NCBI GenBank assembly: GCA_027625915.1
Contig: JANTQA010000008.1
Coordinates: 2,869,001-2,933,000, forward strand
Direction: 5' to 3'
Length of the DNA stretch: 64,000 bases
From: Anaeramoeba flamelloides
Lineage: Eukaryota; Metamonada; Anaeramoebidae
Under the pieces are notes generated by a model. It had not been told where the DNA came from. It saw only the letters and a list, made by a program, of their open reading frames with translations, and searched no databases. Positions 12,694 to 23,724 of this stretch are shown in pieces; positions within the stretch are counted from its first letter, which is position 1; every line of letters starts with the position of its first letter. The position numbers were made by a program, and so were the translations under genes.

Positions 12694-12699
<6 letters not shown>
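11985..12699. mobile_element. TA-flanked element with 27-bp TIRs, containing a small ORF
   Basis: The left end is AAACTATTTTTCAAACAAAA then GGGCACA inside a TATATA tract; the right end is the inverse with two or three changes, running into a (TA)n array at 12,698-12,723. A second left-type end (TTTCAAATAAAAGGGCACA, about 12,494-12,512) lies inside, so a shorter copy shares the right end. TA flanks suggest a Tc1/mariner-like element. It lies in the TWD40-2 intron. Confidence 0.7.
12273..12533 (+). CDS. Small ORF inside the TIR element, unknown
   Basis: 86 codons. The first 55 residues look like real protein (PDELPVYIEYE, then CKELSITWKELFPNSPWSK), after which the frame runs into A/T-rich hydrophobic sequence; a GTTTTT follows the Lys codon near 12,440 and could be a donor. 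Because it lies wholly between the element's TIRs it may be a remnant of a transposase DNA-binding region or captured host sequence. I recognise no domain with confidence. Confidence 0.25.
   Translation: MMHGTKKREIKKKHSNKIPDELPVYIEYETLKNKSLTCKELSITWKELFPNSPWSKVFIGFIIFFITFYKMRFLISNKRAHQFLKY

Positions 12700-12723
<24 letters not shown>
12698..12723. repeat. (TA)n microsatellite
   Basis: Uninterrupted TA array between two transposon-like elements; similar arrays at 15,275-15,297, 34,843-34,869 and 63,799-63,815. Confidence 0.95.
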
Positions 12724-12728
<5 letters not shown>

Positions 12729-14093
12729 GGATTTGACAATATCTTTTTCAATTCACAATAAAGTTTAAAAAAATCGTGATTAATCAATAACAAATCGCGA
12801 TATTATAGAAAATCGTGATAATCGATAATATCTCGATAATGTCCCAAATTGTAATATTCTATAAAATCTCAATAATTGTCCAAAAATCATGATAAATGTT
12901 CAAAATATATTCTTAAAAAAATGAAATTACAATATAATAGTTGATGAATTTTGGGCTAATTCAAAGATATTTTTAAAAAGAAATATTTTGATCTGATCAA
13001 AAAAAAAGAATCATTAAAAAAAAGTAATTTTTAAAAAAACAACAAAAAAAGATACTTAATTCAATCAAGAGTCAGATCAAAGAGTTTTATATTGTATTTT
13101 TTTTTGATTTGGTTTACATATCAATCGATCCTTTAGATCAACAAACGTAATAAAAAGGGTAAATAAATAGTTTCTCAGTCTATCGTGGTGTTGTAATATT
13201 ATAGATTCTTATAAATAAAAAAGCTTATAAAAATACCATTAATGCGTTCTTTCAAGAATGTATTCTAGGGTTAAAACATTTTAAATATTCTATGAAATCT
13301 GAAAGGTGATGGATAACTTTTCAAAAGCTTTTACAATAATCTAGCCACATTATCACAAATCATCGATGATTTTTTGAAAAGATTGTTTTCTTCTATTTAT
13401 TCTTCTTCTTCTCTTATCTTTGTATTTTACACAAAAAACTCAACAAGAGTATAGAGGATTTAAAAGGTTTTTAATCAATCACTTATAAGAAAAAAAATTA
13501 CTCCTTCTTCTTTTTCTTAACATATATTGGCTGTGTATAGAAAACACAACGAAAATGTTTTTTTTTTTGATAGATAACTAATAAGAAGGAAAATTCCTCT
13601 TTCTTCTTTTTGATTATATAACTTGTGAAGGTAATACCCCCATTTTAAAAAACCACACATTTATTTTATATTATAGATTCAAAGCGTTTTCTGAAAGGGT
13701 TGATTATTAGTTTGATCATATATACCAGAGGAGATTTTACTTTTGTTAAAAAATAAATAAATGAATAGAAATAATTTTTTTTTCCATATATACAGTCTCA
13801 GTCATTTTATAAAAGATTTAGGTCTTTCATACCTTTCAAACACTCGAAGACATTTGTTAAAGGGAAAGGGCGTTGTAAAAGTCTCAAAGAGTTGTAAAAG
13901 TTAAGAGATTTTTTTCAGGTGATTTCAAAAAATAATTTTTCTTTTTTTCGTGATTTTTATTTTATCTTGATAATTATCTATAATCGCGATTTTATGATTT
14001 TTCGTGATAAAGTAGGCTCATCGCGATTTTTTCAGATTATCACTGGTTTATTACTAATACAGTGATAATCATTGTTTTCATCACAACCTCTAA
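12724..14093. mobile_element. 1.37-kb repeat element bounded by inverted TTAGAGG, subterminal ATCGCGAT motifs
   Basis: The ends are TTAGAGG and CCTCTAA. Just inside both ends are clusters of TCGTGAT, GATAAT and the palindrome ATCGCGAT (near 12,796, 13,982 and 14,019). Short TIRs with subterminal motif clusters are typical of non-autonomous hAT-type elements. No clear 8-bp target duplication is visible, and no transposase is encoded. Low to moderate confidence in the boundaries. Confidence 0.4.
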
Positions 14094-15864
14094 TGTTGAA
14101 AAATTAATAGTAAATACAATCAATTTTTTAGCGCATCCTGAAATTAAAAAATAAAGGACAAAAATCTAAGTACTACAAGACCAAACTTACTTTTAATTCT
14201 ATTTTCAGAAATCAATTATGTTTTTTTAAAGTTTGGATCCATTTTTTCCAATCTTTGAAAAGTTTAAAACGTAACATATTCTATCAAAATATTTCTAAAA
14301 AAAATTATTTTCGTTGAAAGAAGAAAGAAATTTTATTGCCTGAAAAGGAAGTGTATCAAAATATACTTTAAAAATGAAATGACCAAATTCTGGAAATTAC
14401 TAAGGATAAAAAATCTACTTAATTTCAAAAAAATTACAATAATTATTTTAAACTTGAAAAAATATAGATAATTTTTTGATTCAAAGAACAATTCAAATCT
14501 ATTTTTTTTTTTTGTTGAAAAAATACAAGAAAAACAATCAAACCATTAAATTAAAAATTCTCTCAAAATACTTAATTAAAATCTCGAAAATTCAACTTAT
14601 AACCAAAAGAAATACTTTTTAATATGATTATTTTTAATCAATAATTAATGACCCAATCTTAATTTTTTCAGTGGGATTAGTAATAAACCCAAGGATTAAA
14701 TTTAGCAATAGGTTTTATTATTATTTCTCAATTTTTTAAAGATTTTTAAACTAATAAAACTAATTCAAATAAAATTAATTCTCAATTATAAAAAAATAAT
14801 AAGTATTTCCAAATAACTAATTTTAAGACTAACAATAGTCCCTTTTTGAAACTCTGAATATTTTAAAAAGAATATTGCCTAAACTTTTAAATTCCAAGAA
14901 ATTCAATAAATATTTTTGAAAATAAAATAAAAGATCATTTTTTTAGGATCTTCAAGGATTCAATATTTGATTTATTTTTCTTGTATTTTTAAAATAAAAT
15001 TAAAATTTTTGAAAAGTTATTTGTTTTTACGGGCTTCCTTAGATTACTTAAATGTGGGATTTCTTCAAAATAAAAAGGTTTTGCAAATTTTTCTTTTTCG
15101 GTTTTTGATCCAAAAATCCAAACAAAAAGACTTTAGATCTTTTTACCGAAATATAATTGGGAAAAATTCAAATCTTTATTAAAAAAGATAACTCATTTCT
15201 CTAAAATTGATAAATGGGGTTTTTTATCAAGTTTAATTGAATTTTTGTGAATACAATGGCTCTATTACCTTTGAATATATATATATATATATATATAAAG
15301 GTTACTGGTACCTTAATAAAAAAAAGTATTTTCAAATTCAAAAATTACGTTAAAAAAATTCTCAATTTTAAAAACTATTTTATCAGCTTTCTCAAAAATT
15401 GTTTAAAATTAGATATTTAAGAATAGTTATTTTCAAATTAAAGTCGTTTTTAAAAAGGTATGAATAAAAAATATTTTTATATTGTTCTAAAAATAGTACT
15501 ATTGAAAGTTGTCAGTTATTTCAGAGATATTTTAAAAAATTTTATTATAATTGGTTTTTTAAAATAAGTAATTTTGGATTTTTTTATCTTTGAAAATGAA
15601 AAAATAAAAATGTTTTTTTTACTTTTTTGAGATTTCGGAAAAAATTTTGAATTATAGCATCTAAAAAAACAGCAAAAATATCAAAGAAAAAAAAAAAAAT
15701 CAGTAATTTGTGTTACTTGATAGTAGTTGGTAGCAGTATAAAAAAATAATTTATAAATCATAAAAAGCTCTCAATAAATAATATAATATAATACTCATTA
15801 TTTTCAATAACATAAATTAAAAACAAAAAAAAAAAAAATAAACTAACAAATAAAAAAAAAATAG
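14094..15864. other. A/T-rich filler, no gene recognised
   Basis: Only a (TA)n microsatellite at 15,275-15,297 and short random frames. A 71-codon frame at 14,967-15,182 has some protein-like composition but no acceptor or family match, so I do not call it. Confidence 0.4.
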
Positions 15865-18800
15865 AATTAATGAATCAGGTGATCTTTGTAAATCAAATAC
15901 ATTTATCAAAAATTGTGGAGTCTCGATTAGTTCAATTATGAGGCCACAACTTATTGGATCACATAATTATTATAACTTTTTTTGCTTTTCACAATTTTCT
16001 ATTAATGATGAAAACATCACATCGCTTGGTGTTCATACTGCAATTTTCAAAGAGTTTCCAAGAATTTTTTTACCAAAAAATTCACAATTACCATTTTATT
16101 TAACAAGTGATTATTTAAAAAAAATTCAAGAATTTCCAAAGGAAATATATTTTTTACCACGGGAAAAACAAAAAATCAATTCATATCATTTCCATAGTGA
16201 AAAAGATCAAATGTATTGTTCTTTACCACGAAGCTTTGCTGAACGATTATATAACGAAAAGGTAATAAAATTTGAATATAATCAAACAAAAAATTGTTTT
16301 TTAATGGTTTCTGTCAATTTCGAGAATATTAAGCCAGAATATCATTATTTAATATGTAATTATACTGGTGATTATTATCTTGGTCCAGGAAGGGATTTAA
16401 TTGTTGTAAAGAATAAGTTATTTGTGTTATCTGAAGATGGGAAGATCCTTATTGAAAATAATTTTATCGGCAATACAATTGAATTTATTGAAACTAAAAG
16501 ACATCAATTACCAGATGAAATGTGTAAATTATTTTTAGCGCCTTTTAATTCTGGGACTGTAATTGTCTATTTTGATTTAAAAAATAAAAAATTAAAATAT
16601 TCAAATAATTACTATAATTTCAATTTACAAAATAAACCTTTTTTAGTTGAAAAGGAAAAAAATATTGGAGTTCTTTCGTCAGTAATAAAAGAAGATAATA
16701 ATGTCATAAGTGATAACAACAACAGCAATAATGATGATGATGATGATGACGAAAAAAAAGCAAAAAGTGGGAATCAAAATAAAAAGATACCAACTTTGGA
16801 ATTATTAGAAAATGAAATTGTTTATGATTTGAAATGGAAGTGTAATTCAAATAAATCAGTTTGGATTGTAGCAATTTTAACAACAAAAAGAATATTAATT
16901 GCAAATCATAAATTTGAAATACTTCAGATCGTAAACAAAAGAAGCAACATGTTTTCATTTCCTTATTTCCATTCGTGTTATTGGTTTGGATTAGCATTAA
17001 TTTTCAATACAAGTTCCACTTTGGAATATATTACTTTAGATAGGTTACAAGAGCCGAAATTAATTTGCTCGCTGAATATTAAGAATACAAATTTAATAGG
17101 AGTTCTTCCAGATAGGGCAATTTTCAGTTATAAAGAGAAAAACGAAACAATAATAATTTGTTCACAGTTAAGCAATTGCTTTGAACCATTATTAAACGGG
17201 TTTTTATCGATTCCTCTTGATAAAATTAATTTCCCTGAATTTAAAACCCAAGGCGCCTTTACAAAAAACATTTCTTTATTTATAGAAAAATATTCAATGT
17301 CATTTATTAGTGTTCAATTAATCGATTTATTAGATAAACGAGGTTATTCGGAATTAGCATTAGCTTTGATTGACAAAAAAAAAGATTTCCCGCTCGAAAA
17401 AAAAGTTAAAATTGCAATAAATGCAAAGAAGTTTGATATATGCTATCAATTTTTAAAAAAGGAATATTTACAGAATAAAAGTAAAACCAATCATAATGAT
17501 GATGAAGATAATCGATTTTTAAAATTATTTCGTTTACTTCTAAAAAGTACTTTAAATTATGGCCAATTTAATATTGTTGAAAATTGTTTATTAATATTAA
17601 AAGATTATTTTACTTTATTTTTATTGTATACTTCTATTGGGGACAAAAATGAAATTGCAAGATTGGCTTGGGAATTGTATTCAAATGAAATGAAAATCAA
17701 TAAAAATGAAAGGGTTAGGTTACTGTCTCTCTGTTCATCTTATTTAGGATTAAATGATCCACTTTATTTATCAAATACAAGTACTCAGATCAAAAAAAAA
17801 TTACAAAATTATAATTTTATTTTGGATAATAAAAATAAAAGGGATCAAAATAAAAATAAAATTAAAAATTTAAATTTAAATTCACAATTCACAATAAATA
17901 AAATTAATGTTGAAAAACTTAAACAATTCTTCAATGCCCATACTTTAAACATGATTATTCAAAATGAAGATAAATCAAAAATTAAAAATTTGGAATTAAA
18001 TGAACAAAATAATTGGTTTACTTACCCAATTGAATTATTTATTGAAAAGGATTCAAATTCTGATGTTTTTGAAAGTTTTGATCAAAATTTAAATTCCAAT
18101 TCAATAAAATTGTTATCAAAAAAATCAAAAAAAAATAAAGAAAAAAAGGGTTCAATAAAGAAACAAGAAAATAAAATAAAGAATCATTCTTTACAGATTA
18201 TTTCTTTAGATAAATTGAAATTGAATAATAAAAAAAAGAATAATAATAATAAAGAAATTGATGTTCAAAATAATTTAATAACAAAGGAGAATAATAATAA
18301 TAATAAAATAAAAAAGGTGGTGAAAGAGAAGGTGAAGGGAAAGGGGAAAGAGAAAAAAGTTGGCAAGGAGAAGGAGAAGGGAAAGGAGAAGGGGAAAGGA
18401 AAGGAAATTGGAAAGCAAAAGGGAAAGGGAAAGGAAATTGGAAAGAGAAAGGAAAACGAAAGTGGAGAAGGTGATGATGTAGAAAAGAGAAAGACAAATA
18501 CTAACGAAAAAGAAAAGCAAACTGAAAATAATAAAAAGGAGGGTGAAGGAACTTTAATTAATGTTCCAATTGAAAAGATTAAACCAAAAACTCCAAAAGA
18601 GATTGAAAAAGAGTTAAAACTTGAATTAAAGCTGAAAAGGCAACAATTAAAAAACGAAGAAAAGGAAAAAAAAATGATCGAAAAGGAAAGGAAAAAACAA
18701 TTTAAACAAGAAGAAAAAAAGAGAAAGCTCCAAGAAAAAATGGAAAAAAAACAGATGAAATTAACGATAAAAAAAAAAAAAAAAAGAAAAAGAACAAAAA

Positions 18801-21146
18801 AAAACTTTAAAAAAAGATAATTCAAAGCAAAAAAATCCAAAAGATAATCATAGTAATAAGGGTGATAGTGAAAATAATGAGAAGAGTAAAAATATTAATA
18901 ATGAAAATGATGAAAATGTTGGTAACTATCCCACAAATCAATTAAACGATAATCTTCCTTCAACGAGCGAGAAAGAAGATGAAACCCCACAGCCTAGTGA
19001 ATTTGCAAGTGAATTTGCAAAGACATTTATGATTGATGGTGAAGAGCCTATCTGGAAAAAAAAAGGTATTAAAATAAAAGAACGATCACAAACCGAAAAA
19101 GTTGATAATACAAACAAGTTAAAAGAAATTGTTTTTAAAACTTTAACTTTAAAATCAGGATCCTTAAATAAAAAAATAGCAACAAAGAAGAAATCTAATA
19201 CTTTAAAAAACACTAGCATCAAAAAAAATGATCCTAAAAATATAAATCAAAAACAAAGCAATTTGCCAGATTGGAAGCCTAATTTTTCACAAGCCGGAAA
19301 CTTTAACCAGAAGGTAAGTCAAGGGGGTGATGAAAAGATAAAGGGGGTTGGAGAGAAGAAGGGTGGGAAGGAAGAAAAAATTGATGGAAAAAAAGATGAA
19401 GAAAAAGAAGAAGAAATGAAAAATAAAAAACAGATTCAGGAAAGAACTGAAAATAAGAAGGAGGAAAATAAAAAAGAGGATGAAGAGAATGAAGAGAAAA
19501 ATAAAAAACAGATCACAAAGAGTAAAAAACAGATTGGGGAAAGTAATGAAAAAATAAAGGCAAATGATGAACAAAACGAAGAAAAAACAAATCAGATGAA
19601 AGACAAGAAAAAGAAAAACGAGAAAAAAGAAGAAATGAAAAATCAAAAACATATTCACGAAAGAACTCAAAATAAGAAAGAAAAAAATAAAGAAAAGGAT
19701 GAAGAGAACAAAGAGAAAAATAAAAAACAGATTGCAAAGAGTAAAAAACAGATTGGGGAAAGTAATGAAAAAATAAAGGTAAATGATGAAATAAATGAAG
19801 AGAAAAAGAACAATAAAAAGAAGGGTGAGAAAGAGAAAAAGAATAAGAAGAAGAAGAAAAATGAGAAGAAGAAAAAAAAAGAGAAAAAAGAAAAAGTGGT
19901 TGAGAATGAAAAGGAAAACAATACAACCCAAAAAAATAAAGAAAAGGATGAAGAGAACAAAGAGAAAAATAAAAAACAGATTGTAGATGGTAAAAAACAG
20001 ATTGCGGAAAGTACTAAAAAAATAAACGAACATGATGAAATAAACGAAGAGAAAATGGGCCAGAAAAAGAAGGAGAAGAACAAGAAGAATGAAAAAAAAA
20101 AGAAAGAAAATAAGAAACAGATTGGGGAAAGTACGAAAATGGGGAAGGGAAATAATAAAGCAAATAAAGAGAAAAGTAATCAAAATGAGAAGGAAAATGA
20201 GAAAAAGGAAAAAGATGAAAAAATGAAAAGGAAGAAAAAAACGAAAACAACAATGAAAATGAAAATGAAAATGAAAATGAGAAGAAAAAAGAAAAAGAAA
20301 AAGAAAAATGAAAAGGAAAATGAAAAAGGAAATGAAAAGGAAATAGAAAATGAAAAGGGAAAGGGGAAGGAAAAAGGAAAGGGAAAAGAAAAAGGAAAAG
20401 AAAAACAAAAAGAAAAAGAAAAAGAAATAGAAACGAAAATAGGAAATAATGAAAATCAAGAATTACAAACTCACCAAAATTACCATTTTACCAATATTGA
20501 TGACTGTTTCCAATCAGCAATGGATGATTTTCAACAATTTAAAATTGATGATGCTTTAAATAAATTGAATCATTATTTACAAATGATATTTGAAAAGGTT
20601 AATGATTTTCAAAGGAAAAAGCAATTAATAAAAGAATATGCAAATTATACAAGTTCAATGAAAATTGTTAAAAAATGTCAAGAAATCGAAAAGGGTTTGA
20701 CTAACGAACAAATGAAACAAAAATATTTAATTTTATTAATTTTATTAACTGGTATCCCATTGAAAAAACAACATTTTATAAAGAATTTATTATTTTCATT
20801 AGATAAATGCCTTGAATTGAAATTTTTTGGTGCGGCTTATAGAATAATCGAAGAATTGTTTATTAATGGGCATGACGTAGATAATCGAAAAATTGAAATG
20901 TGTCAAAAAAATCCAAATCAAAATGGTTTAATACCAAACATTACTTGCCGCAATTGTAATAAGCAATTTCCTTTCCAATTTAATAAATGTGCACATTGCC
21001 ATAAAACTTCCCCTTTTTGTTCACTAACTTTGGAAATAATAGGGGTCAAATCTCAAATATTTAGCTGTAATCTCTGTGAATCTAAATTTTCAAAAATGGT
21101 CAATTCATCAATTTGCCCGATTTGTCTTTATGGCGAAATTATTTAA
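15865..21146 (+). CDS. TWD40-2: TSET/TPLATE coat subunit of TWD40-2 (TTRAY) type: second propeller, solenoid and Zn-binding C-terminus
   Basis: Frame open from 15,854; an exon start at 15,865 fits the phase of exon 2, so ATG 15,938 need not be a start. Blocks shared with plant At5g24710 as recalled: VAILTTKRILIANHKFEIL at about 16,870-16,926, FEPLLNGFLSIPL at 17,182-17,220, NYGQFNIVENCLLILKDY at about 17,556-17,610 (COPI-like solenoid), then a helical C-terminal domain from about 20,490 (DDCFQSAMDDFQ) and the ending CNLCESKFSKMVNSSICPIC, equivalent to the plant Cys-x2-Cys / Cys-x2-Cys end. A second CRNCNKQF/CAHC pair precedes it, so it probably binds zinc. Between solenoid and C-terminal domain sits a roughly 800-residue Lys/Glu/Asn linker. 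The frame changes by +1 within the A17 run at 18,769-18,785: upstream frame stops at 18,818, downstream frame is open from the run. The joined protein would be about 2,035 residues, against about 1,380 in plants. Confidence 0.85.
18120..20460 (+). repeat. Lys/Glu-rich low-complexity coding linker
   Basis: Within the TWD40-2 gene. It consists of imperfect GKGKEK, KEEN and KNKKQI-type units; the stretch 19,420-20,130 has a longer unit (about 100-190 bp, marked by KNKKQI..SKKQIGES..KIK) repeated at about 19,498, 19,718, 19,966 and 20,107. Long open frames on the opposite strand here (Phe/Leu/Ser-rich) are by-products of this composition. Confidence 0.8.
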
Positions 21147-21454
21147 ATATTGAAAATAATGGGAATTACTGCTTTTAAAAACAATTAAATATTTTTTAAT
21201 TGATCCAGTTATTTTTTCTTTTTTGGAGGAAATCTTTATATTCTCAATGAAAATTCCCGTTTTTTTTTGAAAAAAATATGTTCTTTCATAAAATATTATA
21301 TTTTGTTTTTTCTTTTTAATTTTTCAATAAAATATCTAAAAAATGTTTTGGCTTTTTTTTATGTTTATTTTGAAATTTGAGATTTATTCTTTTGTTTATA
21401 GATTAAAAAAAAAAAAAAAAAAAAAAAAAAACTAAATTTTTTCAATTAAAATAA

Positions 21455-22566
21455 ATTCCAACAATTTGGATATAGTCCAAACAGTTGAAAGAATAATAAT
21501 ACTGCAATTTATATTCAATTTGGGAATAATTTTGATTTTACAAAATCTTTTTTAATTTATTATCTTTTTTGTTTTGTTTTGTTTTCATTTTTTACCTATA
21601 ACGCAATTTTTTTTTTCAATGATCAAAAGAAGGTTAATGTTGAGTTAGTTAAACTAGAAAAATCACATAAAATTAGTTGATGGAATATTTAATCATTTGA
21701 TCGATCAATAATTGTTGGTGAAATTTCAATAGATTGACAAATAGAATTTTTTGTTGGTTAGGTATGGTTATTTTGGAAACAGAAATTATACTTGTTTGTT
21801 TTTTATTTTTTGAGTTTTTTTTTTTTATTTTTATTTGGATAAAAATCATTACAGGCAAAAAAACATAAATATGAGGTAATTTAAATGTGGTTTAATATTT
21901 TGTGAGAGAAAATATTAAGCTATTTCCAATAAAGTGGGGAATTTTTTTTACATTTCATAGAAAATCATCGTTGTTCGTAAAATTATTCATTAATTAACAT
22001 CACTGAATTAAGTTGAATATTAATACCAATTAAATAAATCGCGAGGCCATTTATTTCAAAATCTGTTGGATGAAATATTTCCAAAAAATGAAAAAAATAA
22101 ATAGTACTTTTTTTGGTGAAAACATTGTACAACCTATTTCGATAAAAAACTGGAAATATGGAAAGGCTACAAATGATTTTTTAAACAATAAAAAGCAGTT
22201 ATAGGTTTTTAATTCGATTTGAAAATTTCTTGACATTAAACAAGTTATGAAAACGGTTTTTTCAATCAAAAAGAAAATAATAAACACCAATTTTCAACCC
22301 AAAAGAATATCATATAAAATCTAGCTCTGAAATTTTAATATTTTTTATTTATGTAATACAATACTCAGAAACAAATTGAATTATTATCAAGAATCTATAA
22401 ATGATTTTTAATGACTTTGGATGTTTAAATACTTTTTTTGAAGATTGGGTTTAAAAGATATATTTTATAATAAATTTGCCCCACTTTATTGGAAATAGCT
22501 TAGTAAATTGAGGGGTTTTTTTGCCTATTTTGTATTTTGGAGGTGTCCAGAATTTTGGAATAGGGT
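21455..22566 (-). mobile_element. MITE family 2 copy, split by a MITE family 1 insertion
   Basis: Reverse-strand copy of the family typified by 45,258-45,786. Its two halves (21,455-21,915 and 22,504-22,566) align to consecutive parts of the intact copies at 27,840-28,383 and 45,258-45,786, and the gap is exactly the family 1 copy. The core block CATTTGATCGATCAATAATT is conserved among the copies. Confidence 0.75.
21916..22503. mobile_element. MITE family 1, copy B (nested, with TA target duplication)
   Basis: 588 bp; the ends AGCTATTTCCAATAAAGTGG and its inverse are nearly perfect over 22 bp. It interrupts a family 2 copy: the flanks ..AATAT-TA and TA-GTAAATTGAG rejoin to the family 2 sequence with one TA, so the target duplication is TA, as for Tc1/mariner elements. 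Confidence 0.85.
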
Positions 22567-23724
22567 TTACTTTGGAAACTGAAAAATTATTTTTAGTTTT
22601 CTTTAAATATTGGTAAGGGGGGGGGGGGGAGGTTAGTGTTCTTAATAATTTTTCTTATCTGATCTGAATCTTAGTGAATTTTTTTTTTTTTTTTTTTTTT
22701 TTTTGGGGTTGATTAACTATTCTGGATATATCAAAAAAATTATTTTAATATTATTATTATTTGGTATATTGGGGGGGGGGGTATTCACTTTTTAGATAGG
22801 TAATTTCTATAGTTTTGTTGAGAAATTTTAATAAAAAATAATTTTGAAAAAAATCTTTAGATCAGAATTGATTAAAATAATATCTTGTCAGAAATTATTA
22901 ATAAAAAGAATTTTTCATTTATGTTATCTATAGTAAATAAAAAAAAAATATTTCTTTGATTAAAATTTCAATATATATTTATATATATTGGGAAGTATCT
23001 ATGGGTACAGTTCAATGGTGTCAAGTATCTAGCTTTTCCAGGTTTTAAAAGCATAAAGTAGTCTCTTTTTTTAACAAAATTCTACTGAATTCTTGAAAAA
23101 CTCATCCCTTTGTCCTTTTATTATTTTTTTGAAATAAAAATAAATTTTATATATATTCTCTTTATTATTTTAAAAAAAAAAACCTAGAAACTCCAAAACA
23201 CTTGATGGTACTTCCACAGAATACATTTAGGTGTGTAAAAACTCAATAAAAATATTATTGAATAATAAATAAAACTTCAATAATATATGATGAATAATTG
23301 GTATTCTACAGTCCAAAGAGTGTAACACTATATGCTCTAATTTCTATATCTTTTTGTCATTGTAAGGATTTTTTATTGTGATTTGTATTTTGGGTTGTGA
23401 AAAAGATTAGTTAACCCTATCTAAACAATTTATTTATTTGAGCCTATTGTTTTGAATTCAGATTTTCACATGTTTTCAATATAAAACCAAAAAAAGTAAC
23501 AGATTATTTTTATTTATTAACTTTGAGTTAATTCTTAAAAAATGTGAACTACATATTTCATTATCTTTTGGAAAGCAAGATTTTAGAAAGTAAATTTTAT
23601 ATTTTGTTATTATTTTTAATAATTATTATTTCAAAATAAATCTGAGTAATAAAACTTATTGAGACATAACACTAATTGAAAAATAAAAAAATCAAAAGTT
23701 TCCTTCAGCTTCCTAAATAATGAA

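Larger units (their letters stand above)
11213..15864 (+). other. Proposed 4.65-kb intron of the TWD40-2 gene
   Basis: It holds two repeat elements (11,977-12,723 and 12,724-14,093), a (TA)n tract at 15,275-15,297 and A/T-rich filler. The donor GTTTGA is weak and the acceptor AAAATAG lacks a pyrimidine tract. Its support is the match of phase (2 to 2) and the order of family blocks on either side. Confidence 0.45.

Noticed and set aside
18198-20459. Long minus-strand ORFs (up to 390 codons) rich in Phe, Leu and Ser
   Set aside because: They are the reverse complement of the Lys/Glu-rich linker of the TWD40-2 gene; composition, not conservation, keeps them open.
22051-22290. 79-codon minus-strand ORF
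   Set aside because: Lies wholly inside MITE family 1 copy B and is not preserved in the other copies.
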